Origin: Gilichinskyi gelida
GTDB lineage: Bacteria; Acidobacteriota; Thermoanaerobaculia; Gp7-AA8
Direction: 5' to 3'
Assembly: GCA_038040385.1 (NCBI GenBank)
Contig: JBBPII010000001.1
Span: 62,001-126,000, forward strand
DNA: 64,000 nucleotides
Positions 33,700-40,741 of the stretch are shown piece by piece; position 1 is the stretch's first letter; each line of letters starts with the position of its first letter. Under the pieces are notes generated by a model. That model was not told the origin of the DNA, did not search any database, and was given only the letters and a program-made list of their open reading frames with translations. A program made the position numbers and the translations under genes.

Positions 33700-35274
33700 A
33701 TGGCAACGCACGTAAACCTAGATGCCCTCATTCGGCGCGAGGATTTCGAAGCCGTCAGCGACGCGGACGACACCCAGGTAAAGGACTCCAGTCCGATCAC
33801 AGATTTCACGTCAGACGCCTTCTTCTACGGCGCACTGCGTAAGCCAGACTTCCAACGCGAGACGGCAGAGTGGGACCCCGCGCGCGTCGTCGGGCTCATT
33901 CGCAGTTTCGTGGACGGTGAATTGATTCCCGGCGTGATCGTATGGAAAAACAAAGGCCTCGTTTTTGTCATTGACGGCTCTCATCGGTTAAGTGCTCTGA
34001 TCGCGTGGGTTCAAGACGACTACGGCGACGGTATTGCCTCCCAAGAATTCTTCAACCACGACATACCCGATGATCAGCGAAAGATCGCCGACCGCACCCG
34101 TAAACTCGTCGAGAAGGAATTCGGCTCGTATGACAGCCATCGGAAGGCGATAGCTGACCCGGCCGCCTATGGCCCAGAAATCGTGTCGCGCGCGCGTCGC
34201 TTCGGGAGTATTTCGCTGCCGCTCCAGTGGGTCAATGGGGATGCCGTGAAAGCTGAGGCGTCTTTCGTTCGGATCAACCAACGTGCGGCGATGATCACGC
34301 CGCAGGAACTTGAATTGATAGAGAGCAGACGCAAGCCGAATGCTATCGCGGCGCGCGCGATCATCCGCAAGGGAACGGGGCATCAGTACTGGTCCAAATT
34401 CCCCGCAGAGACGCAACAATCCCTCAAAGATATGGCGACCGAGTTACACGGCATGATGTTCGAACCGGCGCTTCAGTACCCGATAAAGTCGCTCGACATG
34501 CCTGCCTGCGGTCCGGTGTATTCCTCCACCGCGCTTCGTCAGGTGTATGACTTCATCAATCTGTGTACGAGCGCGCCATCGCCGAAGGACGACACTAGCG
34601 GCGGCGCCGTGACTGTTGATTACCTGAAACTTTGCCGAAGGGCCATGTGGCTGTTGTTGAGTAATCACAAGTCGTCGATTGGATTACATCCGGCTGTCTA
34701 TTTCTATAGCTGGACGGGCAAACAGCAGCCGATTCTATTCTTAGTGGTCGCCGAGATGCTCATCGAATATGACCGCACCAATCAGATACCGCAATTCATC
34801 GCGTCTCGGAAAGCATTCGAAGATTTTCTTATCAACAATCGCTCCCTAGTGGCTCAAGTCGTCAGGAAGTTTGGCACGAAGGCATCGGGCATCGGTCATC
34901 TGAGGACTTTTTACGAATTAACGCTGTCGATGATTGGCGGAGGTCTGGCGGGGGCGGGTCTAGTTGAGGCCATTACCTCTAATGCCGCGTATTCCTATCT
35001 TCAGCCAGCCGAATCACCTTACGACGGCACCGCGCCGACGCGGTACTCGACGCAGGTTAAAGCTGGGCTCGTGATGCGGGAGCTATTGCCGACAGCGATA
35101 CGCTGCAACATCTGCGGTGGCTTCGTGCCGTCTCAGGCGATGTCGATTGATCACAAGGAGCGGAAAGAGGATGGTGGGCCGTCGACCGTAGAGAACGCCC
35201 AAGTGTCACATCCCTATTGCAATACAGGTTACAAGGAAGCACAGCGGGCTAAGTCAAAGAAGGGGTCGGCGTAG
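33700..35274 (+). CDS. DUF262-like/HNH endonuclease (transposon cargo)
   Basis: 524 residues from ATG 33700 (GGAGGCGG just upstream). The N-terminal domain follows the DUF262/ParB-like pattern: 'PDFQRETAEWDPARVVGLIRSFVDGELIPGVIVWKNKGLVFVIDGSHRLSALIAW', with the D-G-x-x-R-L motif at residues 92-97 and 'ASFVRINQRAAMITPQELELI'. The C-terminal end is an HNH zinc-finger nuclease: Cys469 and Cys472 in 'CNICGG', Asp484-His485 in 'MSIDHKERKEDGG', then 'NAQVSHPYCN'. The combination resembles GmrSD-type enzymes that restrict modified DNA, but with a plain HNH instead of DUF1524. It is carried within the IS1595-type transposon, so it could protect the element or its host. Activity is inferred. Confidence 0.75.
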   Translation: MATHVNLDALIRREDFEAVSDADDTQVKDSSPITDFTSDAFFYGALRKPDFQRETAEWDPARVVGLIRSFVDGELIPGVIVWKNKGLVFVIDGSHRLSALIAWVQDDYGDGIASQEFFNHDIPDDQRKIADRTRKLVEKEFGSYDSHRKAIADPAAYGPEIVSRARRFGSISLPLQWVNGDAVKAEASFVRINQRAAMITPQELELIESRRKPNAIAARAIIRKGTGHQYWSKFPAETQQSLKDMATELHGMMFEPALQYPIKSLDMPACGPVYSSTALRQVYDFINLCTSAPSPKDDTSGGAVTVDYLKLCRRAMWLLLSNHKSSIGLHPAVYFYSWTGKQQPILFLVVAEMLIEYDRTNQIPQFIASRKAFEDFLINNRSLVAQVVRKFGTKASGIGHLRTFYELTLSMIGGGLAGAGLVEAITSNAAYSYLQPAESPYDGTAPTRYSTQVKAGLVMRELLPTAIRCNICGGFVPSQAMSIDHKERKEDGGPSTVENAQVSHPYCNTGYKEAQRAKSKKGSA

Positions 35275-35329
35275 TCATCTCGCCGGAGCCAACATGGAGA
35301 AGCTGTACTACCAGCCGCGCGAAACGCGT

Positions 35330-35551
35330 TCAGAAAGCGGGGAGAATCCGTTCCTTCCGGATGACGCGGTAGCCTTTGAAACTTTCCCGGTTTCGCTCAC
35401 GGTTGTCGCCAATCATCAGGGCCAGGGAATCCCGGAGATTCCGCCGCGTCTCCTCGATGGTTATGCCCTGAGCGTGCGCGCCGATGATCTCCTCGACGTA
35501 CCCGACGATCCAGCCGTCTTCAGCCTCGACGTAGACGGCAGTGAAAGACAT
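35330..35551 (-). CDS. HicB-like antitoxin-family protein
   Basis: 73 residues: 'MSFTAVYVEAEDGWIVGYVEEIIGAHAQGITIEETRRNLRDSLALMI' is the HicB-type partial RNase H fold. No HicA toxin follows in either frame, so this is an orphan or a variant partnered with the HTH protein 5 bp upstream. It is part of the transposon cargo. Confidence 0.72.
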   Translation of the reverse strand: MSFTAVYVEAEDGWIVGYVEEIIGAHAQGITIEETRRNLRDSLALMIGDNRERNRESFKGYRVIRKERILPAF

Positions 35552-35556
35552 CGTCG

Positions 35557-35790
35557 CTACCGGCGCCAGCGTACGGCGAGGTTGAACAGCGTCACGACCT
35601 TCACGCGCCGACCGAGAAGTACCGAGCAGCCGGTGGCAATCTTCACCATGACTCGACGGGTGGGGTCCATCGTGCCCTTGCGCATGCGGAGTAGGTGTTG
35701 CCTGCTGATGCCTGACTCGCGGGCGATCTGCGCAGGTCGCAGGCCGTTGGCCCTGATGAACCGTTCAAGTCTCGTCAAAGTGTCACTCAC
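35557..35790 (-). CDS. XRE-like HTH regulator (transposon cargo)
   Basis: 77 residues from GTG 35790. This start is preferred because an upstream ATG at 35856 would overlap the divergent gene. 'LERFIRANGLRPAQIARESGISRQHLLRMRKGTMDPTRRVMVKIATG' is an XRE-type HTH. The rest is basic. It is immediately followed by the HicB-like gene (5-bp gap) and is divergent from a second HTH gene; the shared intergenic region carries CTCACA/TGTGAG half sites. It probably regulates the pair or the transposon. Confidence 0.65.
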   Translation of the reverse strand: MSDTLTRLERFIRANGLRPAQIARESGISRQHLLRMRKGTMDPTRRVMVKIATGCSVLLGRRVKVVTLFNLAVRWRR

Positions 35791-35843
35791 AATATTTTGG
35801 GTGGTGAGGACACAGGATAGTGTGAGATTCAACCCGTGGCAAG

Positions 35844-36068
35844 ATGGCAGCGCCACGGAATCGGAAGGCCATGAAACGCCTCGGCTCTCGCGTGAGGGAG
35901 CTACGGCTGGCGCGCGGGCTCTCGCAAGAGGCGCTGGCGTTCGATGCCGGGATTCACGTCAACCATCTCTCCTCACTCGAACGCGGAGAGGCGAATCCCT
36001 CCTACCTCGTACTGCTCTCGATTGCCGGCGTCCTCGGAGCGAGAGTTGCCGACCTGACAGACGGTTAG
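35844..36068 (+). CDS. XRE-family HTH regulator (transposon cargo)
   Basis: 74 residues: 'LGSRVRELRLARGLSQEALAFDAGIHVNHLSSLERGEANPSYLVLLSIAGVLG' is a standard XRE/Cro-C1 helix-turn-helix occupying nearly the whole protein. Such minimal regulators often control mobile-element genes. The following 51-residue gene begins 9 bp downstream. Confidence 0.85.
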   Translation: MAAPRNRKAMKRLGSRVRELRLARGLSQEALAFDAGIHVNHLSSLERGEANPSYLVLLSIAGVLGARVADLTDG

Positions 36069-36077
36069 GAGTCAACC

Positions 36078-36233
36078 ATGCCGGATAATCCGAGCGAGTT
36101 CGACGCTTTTACGCGCGTCGTGGACAAGGTTCTATCGGTTCCGAAGGCGGAGATTCTGAGACGTGAAGCGGAGTACCGGAAAGAAGCGGACAAGAACCCC
36201 CGGAAGCGCGGACCGAAACGGAAGGCTAAGTGA
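36078..36233 (+). CDS. 51-residue basic protein (transposon cargo)
   Basis: Starts 'MPDNPSEFDAFTRVVDKVLSVPKAEILRREAEYRKEA' and ends with a Lys/Arg-rich tail (KNPRKRGPKRKAK). GGAG lies 8 bp before the ATG. Small proteins with the same 'FD..V..VL.VP..EI..R' pattern are common beside mobile elements; no function is known. It converges on the transposase gene, 32 bp apart. Confidence 0.65.
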   Translation: MPDNPSEFDAFTRVVDKVLSVPKAEILRREAEYRKEADKNPRKRGPKRKAK

Positions 36234-36265
36234 TACGCTTCCGCTTCCCGCGCCCCTGCCGAGGC

Positions 36266-37258
36266 TTAGAAGGGTTCCCACGGCTGCTCGACCGGCCTGG
36301 CTTCCGTGACCGTGGGTTCGATCCTTTCTCCCACCTTGCCGGTGAGTTCCGCGTAAGTCAGTCGCTTCCCGGCGATCTGCGAAACCACGGCGCTAAAGCG
36401 GTCCCCGTCGTTCATGTCGCGGCGGTTGTTGAACCGAAACGCCTGCTCATCGAGATAGCGGAACAGGTGGAACGGCTCGGCCGACACGTAGGTTCCATGA
36501 AGGCCACGCTTCAGCAATGCCCAAAAGTTCTCGATGGTGTTGGTGTGAATGTTCCCGTTCACGTATTCGACCGCGTGATTGATGACGGCGTGCCGGTAGT
36601 CGGCGCTCAGACCTTGGTAAGACTTCAGTTCGTCGGTAAAGATCGCCGCGCCAGCTTCGACGTGCTCGCGGATGGTGGGTTGAAGGTCCTCCGCCTGACG
36701 AGACAGAGCAGCCGACGCACGCACCCGGCCGCCGCGCTCCACCATACCGAACGCGATAGCCTTATCGGTCGGTCCGCGGCCGTGAATCTTCTCGCGCCGC
36801 TTAGAGGCGTGCATGTTGCGCGCTTTGCCGCCGATGAAGGTTTCATCGATCTCGACTTCCCCGCTCAGCATCCCGCCGCTGTCCTGCATCGCCAGGCGAA
36901 TGCGGTGCATCATGTGCCATGCGCACTTCTGACTGATTCCGATTGCGCGGTGGATCTCCCACGACGAAGTGCCGTTCTTGCAATTGGTCAGCATCCACAT
37001 CGCCATAAGCCACTTGTCCAGGCCAAGCGGCGAATCCTCGAAAATGGTCCCCACCTTGACGCTGAACTGGCACTTAGGGTGACGAGTCTTGCACTGCCAC
37101 ACACGACGCGCAGGTATGGCGGTAACGTCTTTGCGTCCGCAGGTAGGACACACAACGCCATCCGGCCAGCGACGCGCCACGATGTAGCTGACGCAGTTGT
37201 TAGGATTAGAGAAGTAGACGATTGCCTGTTGAAGGGTCTGCGGATCGGTCGCGCTCAT
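36266..37258 (-). CDS. IS1595-family transposase
   Basis: 330 residues. An N-terminal zinc ribbon ('VVCPTCGRKDVTAI' and 'WQCKTRHPKCQFSVKVGTIFEDS') precedes an ISXO2-like transposase domain with 'GEVEIDETFIGGK' (first Asp), 'AIFTDELKSYQGL' (second Asp) and 'TNTIENFWALLKRGLHGTY', which supplies the Asn/Lys of the DDNK triad. The start codon faces the right terminal repeat 48 bp away. The gene appears intact, so the 3.7-kb transposon may still be mobile. Confidence 0.95.
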   Translation of the reverse strand: MSATDPQTLQQAIVYFSNPNNCVSYIVARRWPDGVVCPTCGRKDVTAIPARRVWQCKTRHPKCQFSVKVGTIFEDSPLGLDKWLMAMWMLTNCKNGTSSWEIHRAIGISQKCAWHMMHRIRLAMQDSGGMLSGEVEIDETFIGGKARNMHASKRREKIHGRGPTDKAIAFGMVERGGRVRASAALSRQAEDLQPTIREHVEAGAAIFTDELKSYQGLSADYRHAVINHAVEYVNGNIHTNTIENFWALLKRGLHGTYVSAEPFHLFRYLDEQAFRFNNRRDMNDGDRFSAVVSQIAGKRLTYAELTGKVGERIEPTVTEARPVEQPWEPF

Positions 37259-37384
37259 GCAGACAATATAGGTTCAAAGGGCTGATGAGTCAAGCATATT
37301 CTTACCCAACTTTTCGCGGCAGCCGACCACATGTCGTTTCTTGGCCCGACGCTTCGTGCGCCAGGAGAAGCCTTGAGGAGGAGG

Positions 37385-37462
37385 AAACGATGTGAGTTGA
37401 AGCACAGAGTGGAAACCTCTTATTATAAAGCAACCTGGCAGGTGAAAGTCCTGTCCCGCCAA
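37385..37462 (+). other. Possible group II intron domain I remnant
   Basis: The string around GCAACCTGGCAGGTGAAAGTCC resembles conserved 5' (domain I) sequence of bacterial group II introns. It folds a short stem (37438-37455). No reverse transcriptase or domain V is nearby, so at most it is a fragment. Confidence 0.3.
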
Positions 37463-37464
37463 GA

Positions 37465-37674
37465 GTGGCCGTCAGCTTAGGTGTAGATGTGCCGACCGAC
37501 CCACTCCTCGTGGCGTCGCTCGAAACCTTGGTGGCAATGAGGCACGAGTGGGCTCACCAAAGCCGATTCGGTGCCAAGACTCCGAAGGGCGCGCGCGACG
37601 TTAAGAACATATCCGATGACTGTTTAGTGCTGGCCCAACAGCTTTCTTCCAGGGTGTCGGGACTGCGCCTATGA
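37465..37674 (+). pseudogene. HEPN-like protein, 3' fragment
   Basis: 69 codons from GTG: 'DPLLVASLETLVAMRHEWAHQSRFGAKTPKGARDVKNISDDCLVLAQQLSSRV'. The '(L)..MR.EWAHQ' helix is like the R-x4-6-H motif of RiboL-PSP/MAE_28990-type HEPN nucleases of toxin and defence systems. The normal N-terminal half is absent and the upstream sequence is unrelated. Identity as a HEPN remnant is inferred. Confidence 0.5.
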
Positions 37675-37823
37675 GGCCGGCGCTCGACCCCCGCGTACGA
37701 CGTTCAGCCTTCTCCATCTGGTAGGTTGAGCCGGTCCCGCGGTTCTCATCCGCGTGACGGTAATGTACACTGATTGTCGGCGGACCACCGCGCCCAGGCA
37801 TGCCATTGCGGCACCGAAGAAGA

Positions 37824-38402
37824 ATGGATAACAGTTCGTCAAATGTCGCTCCGGACCGAGCAACCGATACCGAGGCCACCGCGCCCGACGCGAGGGGGCC
37901 TGGTGCGAGCGGTGTGCTCGAGCCGCCCGGTACCGAAGCTGCCGCAACTGCTTTGACCCCGTCTGAAAGAACTCAGGTTATTCAATTCCTTTATGACAAA
38001 CGACTTACGCTTTTCAATGTCCGCCGAGAGCACGAGTGGAAAATCTATTTCGGCGCAATAGCTCTACTCGCAGGTCTGGACGCGTCGCTTCTCACTGGCC
38101 GCATGCACATCAGCTCTTGGCAGACATGGGCGTGGTCTGCTCTAGCGTTCGCAATATTTCTCGCGTGCTTGGGATACGAGGTCCAGCTTCAGATCAGGAA
38201 CGCGGCAGATCGTCTAGCGATGGATACTCTCTACAATGACCTTTATGATCAGGCCAAGCTTCCGCGAGGCGGCTCGGCGCGTGAGCGGACAGGCGCACTA
38301 CCGTCGGGGTCGTTTGGCTGGTCATTTCGCTGGCAAATGCTCTTGCTTGCTGCATTCGCGTTAGCATCCATCCTGCTGCCCTTCACCATCGCGTCTCCCT
38401 AA
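37824..38402 (+). CDS. Three-helix membrane protein of the island
   Basis: 192 residues from ATG 37824. A disordered Ala/Pro/Thr-rich N terminus of about 45 residues is followed by 'QVIQFLYDKRLTLFNVRREHEWKIYFGAIALLAGLDASLL' (helix plus TM1), TM2 'TWAWSALAFAIFLACLGYEV', an amphipathic linker 'QLQIRNAADRLAMDTLYNDLYDQAK' and C-terminal TM3. The layout recalls SLATT-type pore-forming effectors, but no signature motif was matched. It lies just before the duplicated permease fragment, within the island. Confidence 0.55.
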   Translation: MDNSSSNVAPDRATDTEATAPDARGPGASGVLEPPGTEAAATALTPSERTQVIQFLYDKRLTLFNVRREHEWKIYFGAIALLAGLDASLLTGRMHISSWQTWAWSALAFAIFLACLGYEVQLQIRNAADRLAMDTLYNDLYDQAKLPRGGSARERTGALPSGSFGWSFRWQMLLLAAFALASILLPFTIASP

Positions 38403-38443
38403 CCCGTCTGCCTAACCCGGATCATTCATGAAGGCGCCCCCAC

Positions 38444-39100
38444 GCGCGGGATCGTGGCGCTGCCGTTCCGAGGCGACTACTCGCTGGCGCCGATCGCGCT
38501 GAAACTCGACATCCTCGGCGTGCTCCGCCTCAGCTTCCTCCCCATTCTGCTAACGCTGGTGGTGATGAGTTTCCTCGACACCCTCGGCACGCTGGTGGGC
38601 GTCGGCGCGGTCGCGGAGATCGACGACCTGAAGAAGCCGATGATGGTCGACGCCGTGGCCTGCATCGTCGCCGGGCTGGTGGGGACGTCGACCAGCGGCG
38701 CGTACATCGAGTCGGCCACCGGCATCCGGGAGGGGCGCGCACCGGACTCGCGGCGATCACCACCGCCGCGCTTTTCGCCCTGTCGCTCTTCTTCATCCCG
38801 CTGATCGAGCCGCTGCAGCAGTTGCGCTGCGCCTACGCCCCGGCGCTGATCGCCGTCGGCGTGCTGATGCTCGGCTCCATCCGCGCTATCGATTTCGACG
38901 ACCTCACCGAGCTCGTCCCAGCCTTCGCCACCATCGTGGTGATGGTGTTCACGTACAACATCGGCAACGGCCTCACCGCGGGGCTGGTGCTCTATCCGGT
39001 GATCAAGGTGCTGGCGGGGCGGGGGAGGGAGGTGGGCGGGGGGTCGATCGTGCTGGCGCTCATCTGCCTCTCCTATTACCTCTTCGGCCTTCCGCACTAA
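38444..39100 (+). pseudogene. Duplicated 3' part of the NCS2 permease gene
   Basis: A 657-bp repeat of 31837-32493, offset by exactly 6,607 bp and without internal indels, lacking the first ~600 bp of the gene. Both ends differ at mostly synonymous positions (for example stop TAA versus TGA, CTACCC versus CTATCC). The central ~480 bp, including the one-base deletion, look identical. It flanks the island as a direct repeat. Confidence 0.88.
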
Positions 39101-39107
39101 CGGGATG

Positions 39108-39123
39108 TATTACCGTGGTAATA
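39108..39123. promoter_or_regulatory. Palindromic operator of vapBC
   Basis: TATTACC-GT-GGTAATA is a perfect inverted repeat 7 bp before the antitoxin start, the position expected for VapBC autorepression. Confidence 0.65.
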
Positions 39124-39130
39124 TTCAACC

Positions 39131-39391
39131 ATGGCACGACCGCAATCGAGAGTTACAGCCCAAGGTCAGATCTCCGTTCCGGCTGAGATTCGCCGGAAAC
39201 TCGGCATAGGTCCGGGTGCGCTGCTCGAGTGGGAGGAAGACGGTGAGCGCGTGATCGTCCGTCGAGCAGGCCGGTACACGTTCGAAGACATTCATCGAGC
39301 GGTGTTTCCACGGAGGCCGAGACCGCGAAAGCTCGGCGAGCTGAAGCAAGGGATCGCGCGCTACATTCGAGCGAAGTATGCGCGCGATTGA
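39131..39391 (+). CDS. vapB: AbrB/MazE-type antitoxin (VapB-like)
   Basis: 86 residues: the swapped-hairpin AbrB fold 'RVTAQGQISVPAEIRRKLGIGPGALLEWEEDGERVIVRRAG' precedes a toxin-binding tail. It overlaps the PIN toxin by 14 bp, and a palindrome sits just upstream. It neutralises VapC and represses its own operon in known systems. Confidence 0.9.
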   Translation: MARPQSRVTAQGQISVPAEIRRKLGIGPGALLEWEEDGERVIVRRAGRYTFEDIHRAVFPRRPRPRKLGELKQGIARYIRAKYARD

Positions 39392-39761
39392 CACGAACGT
39401 CCTGGTGCGTCTCATCACTCGAGATGACGCGAAACAAGTTGATGTTGCACAAGCCTTCGTTGCAAAAGGAGTATGGGTGTCACATGTCGTTCTCGCAGAA
39501 ACAGCGTGGGTTCTGAGCGCGACATACGATCTGCCGCCCGCGGAGATCGGTACAGCGATCGAAATGTTGCTCAATCACCAGCAATTGACGCTGCAAGACG
39601 CCGATGTCGTAAGCGCGGCGCTGAGTCACTACCGACAAAGGCCAGCACTCGGCTTCTCGGATTGCCTGGTCCTGGAGATCGCACGGAAGGCCGGCCACCT
39701 GCCGCTCGGTACCTTCGACAAGCGTCTCAGCAGGCTCGACGGAACCGAACACCTTTCGTAA
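39378..39761 (+). CDS. vapC: VapC-type PIN-domain toxin RNase
   Basis: 127 residues with the PIN acidic residues in 'AIDTNVLVRL' (Asp5), 'LAETAWVL' (Glu), 'FSDCLVLEIA' (Asp) and 'LGTFDKRL' (Asp). It is a Mg-dependent ribonuclease cleaving tRNA or rRNA in known family members. The pair sits directly beside the duplicated permease fragment, typical of addiction modules that stabilise islands. Confidence 0.92.
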   Translation: MRAIDTNVLVRLITRDDAKQVDVAQAFVAKGVWVSHVVLAETAWVLSATYDLPPAEIGTAIEMLLNHQQLTLQDADVVSAALSHYRQRPALGFSDCLVLEIARKAGHLPLGTFDKRLSRLDGTEHLS

Positions 39762-39803
39762 CGGCTGGTGACTACCAGTTCATGTCGCGCGAGGCGGCCA
39801 CCT

Positions 39804-39884
39804 ATGAGCATCTATGCCACCTACTGGATCCTGCAGTTCCCCAGCCTCGGTGATGCGCATTCCGGTTGCGAGTGGGTGCGCGTC
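39804..39884 (+). pseudogene. Short remnant of an uncharacterised protein N terminus
   Basis: 'MSIYATYWILQFPSLGDAHSGCEWVRV' resembles the start of a conserved small protein family of unknown function, then breaks into unrelated frame at the LytTR remnant. It is a fragment only. Confidence 0.4.
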
Positions 39885-39888
39885 CTAA

Positions 39889-40143
39889 GCCGAGGGCGAC
39901 TACGCGCGCATTCACGTCGCCGATGGCAGGAGCTTCCTGGTGACGCGCACCCTCCGCGACCTCGAGCGCCGGCTCGATCCGCGGGTCTTCCTTCGCATTC
40001 AGCGCTCCGCCATCATCCGCAGCGACAAGATCCGCGAGGTGAAGGGGGAGGGAAGCTCGCGGCTTCGCGTGGTCCTCGAAGACGGGACGGAGCTAATCGT
40101 CAGCCGCGGCCGCGCCGCGGCGCTGCGGCGGTGGATGGTGTAG
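39889..40143 (+). pseudogene. LytTR DNA-binding domain remnant
   Basis: 84 codons open from a TAA at 39886: 'EGDYARIHVADGRSFLVTRTLRDLERRLDPRVFLRIQRSAIIRSDKI' is the C-terminal LytTR domain of AlgR/LytR-type response regulators. The receiver domain is missing and no start codon with a ribosome site is visible (first GTG at 39940 truncates the domain). It is a deletion remnant adjacent to vapBC. Confidence 0.7.
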
Positions 40144-40157
40144 CGTTGCCCCGGCCG

Positions 40158-40349
40158 ATGCGCACCCCGATCATCCTTCTGGTCATCGCCGCCATCCTGA
40201 TGGCGGTGGTGGTGTGCGCGCCGTTCGTGGCGCTGCCGCTGGTCATCGCGACGACAGCGGTCGCCGCGCGGCTCCGCACCATCGTCGCCAGCGACGCGCA
40301 GCCGCTCGCGCTCGCCGTCCTCGTCCCCTTCCGCGCCCCTCCCGCCTAG
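40158..40349 (+). CDS. Small membrane protein, unknown function
   Basis: 63 residues, mostly two hydrophobic helices ('PIILLVIAAILMAVVVCAPFVALPLVIATTAVAARL') and a short tail. It has no clear Shine-Dalgarno and no recognised family. It lies in a degenerate region, so it may be spurious. Confidence 0.35.
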   Translation: MRTPIILLVIAAILMAVVVCAPFVALPLVIATTAVAARLRTIVASDAQPLALAVLVPFRAPPA

Positions 40350-40360
40350 CCACTGCGTGC

Positions 40361-40451
40361 GGAACGCCGGCGTCCCCGCCGGCTGGCCCGGAAGCGTCTC
40401 GCTTCCGGCGGCGTGACGCCGCCGCGCCAGCCGCCGAGACGGCGGCGTTCC
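40361..40451. repeat. Palindromic intergenic repeat, family B copy 2
   Basis: GGAACGCCGGCG at the left and GGCGGCGTTCC at the right flank inverted GGCTGGCCC and GCGCCAGCC cores. It contains CCGGCTGGCCC, the reverse complement of the IS110 target seen in copy 1. Confidence 0.8.
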
Positions 40452-40483
40452 CTTTCCTTTCGCAGCCGCCGAGGGGAGGTCCC

Positions 40484-40654
40484 ATGCGCAAGCTTCTGGG
40501 GAAGCTGCTGATTTTCGCGGTGCTGGAAATGGGCGTGCTGTGCGGCGTGCCGATGAGTCCCGAACAGATTGAGAAGTTGATGGAGGTGATGAACCGCGTG
40601 GAGGTGGTGCGCGTGGTCAAGAAGGATCGCGACCATTCACAGCCAGACTCCTGA
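40484..40654 (+). CDS. 56-residue protein with strong ribosome-binding site
   Basis: GAGGGGAGG lies 4 bp before ATG 40484. The product 'MRKLLGKLLIFAVLEMGVLCGVPMSPEQIEKLMEVMNRVEVVRVVKKDRD' has a hydrophobic N terminus and a C-terminal amphipathic helix. No family is named with certainty. The good start signals and clean codon use support a real small gene just ahead of the oxidoreductase block. Confidence 0.6.
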   Translation: MRKLLGKLLIFAVLEMGVLCGVPMSPEQIEKLMEVMNRVEVVRVVKKDRDHSQPDS

Positions 40655-40741
40655 AAGCGTCTAGATACGGAAGCTCCAGCCACAACACTCGGAGACCGAA
40701 CGACCGCCACCGAACGACCGCCACACGAGTGGAAGGGAAGC

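Larger units (their letters stand above)
33596..37306. mobile_element. IS1595-family transposon with passenger genes (3.7 kb)
   Basis: Terminal inverted repeats are GGGACAAATATGCTTGACTC... at 33596-33619 and its counterpart GGTAAGAATATGCTTGACTC... read inward from 37306; 21 of 24 positions match. The flanks carry an exact 8-bp duplication, CAACTTTT, at 33588-33595 and 37307-37314, the length typical of IS1595-family target duplications. The element encloses a DDNK transposase and five other genes, so the nuclease and regulators are passengers. The family is known to include members with cargo. Confidence 0.93.

Noticed and set aside
35275..35329. HicA toxin partner for the HicB-like gene
   Set aside because: No HicA-like sequence in either direction; too short before the nuclease stop.
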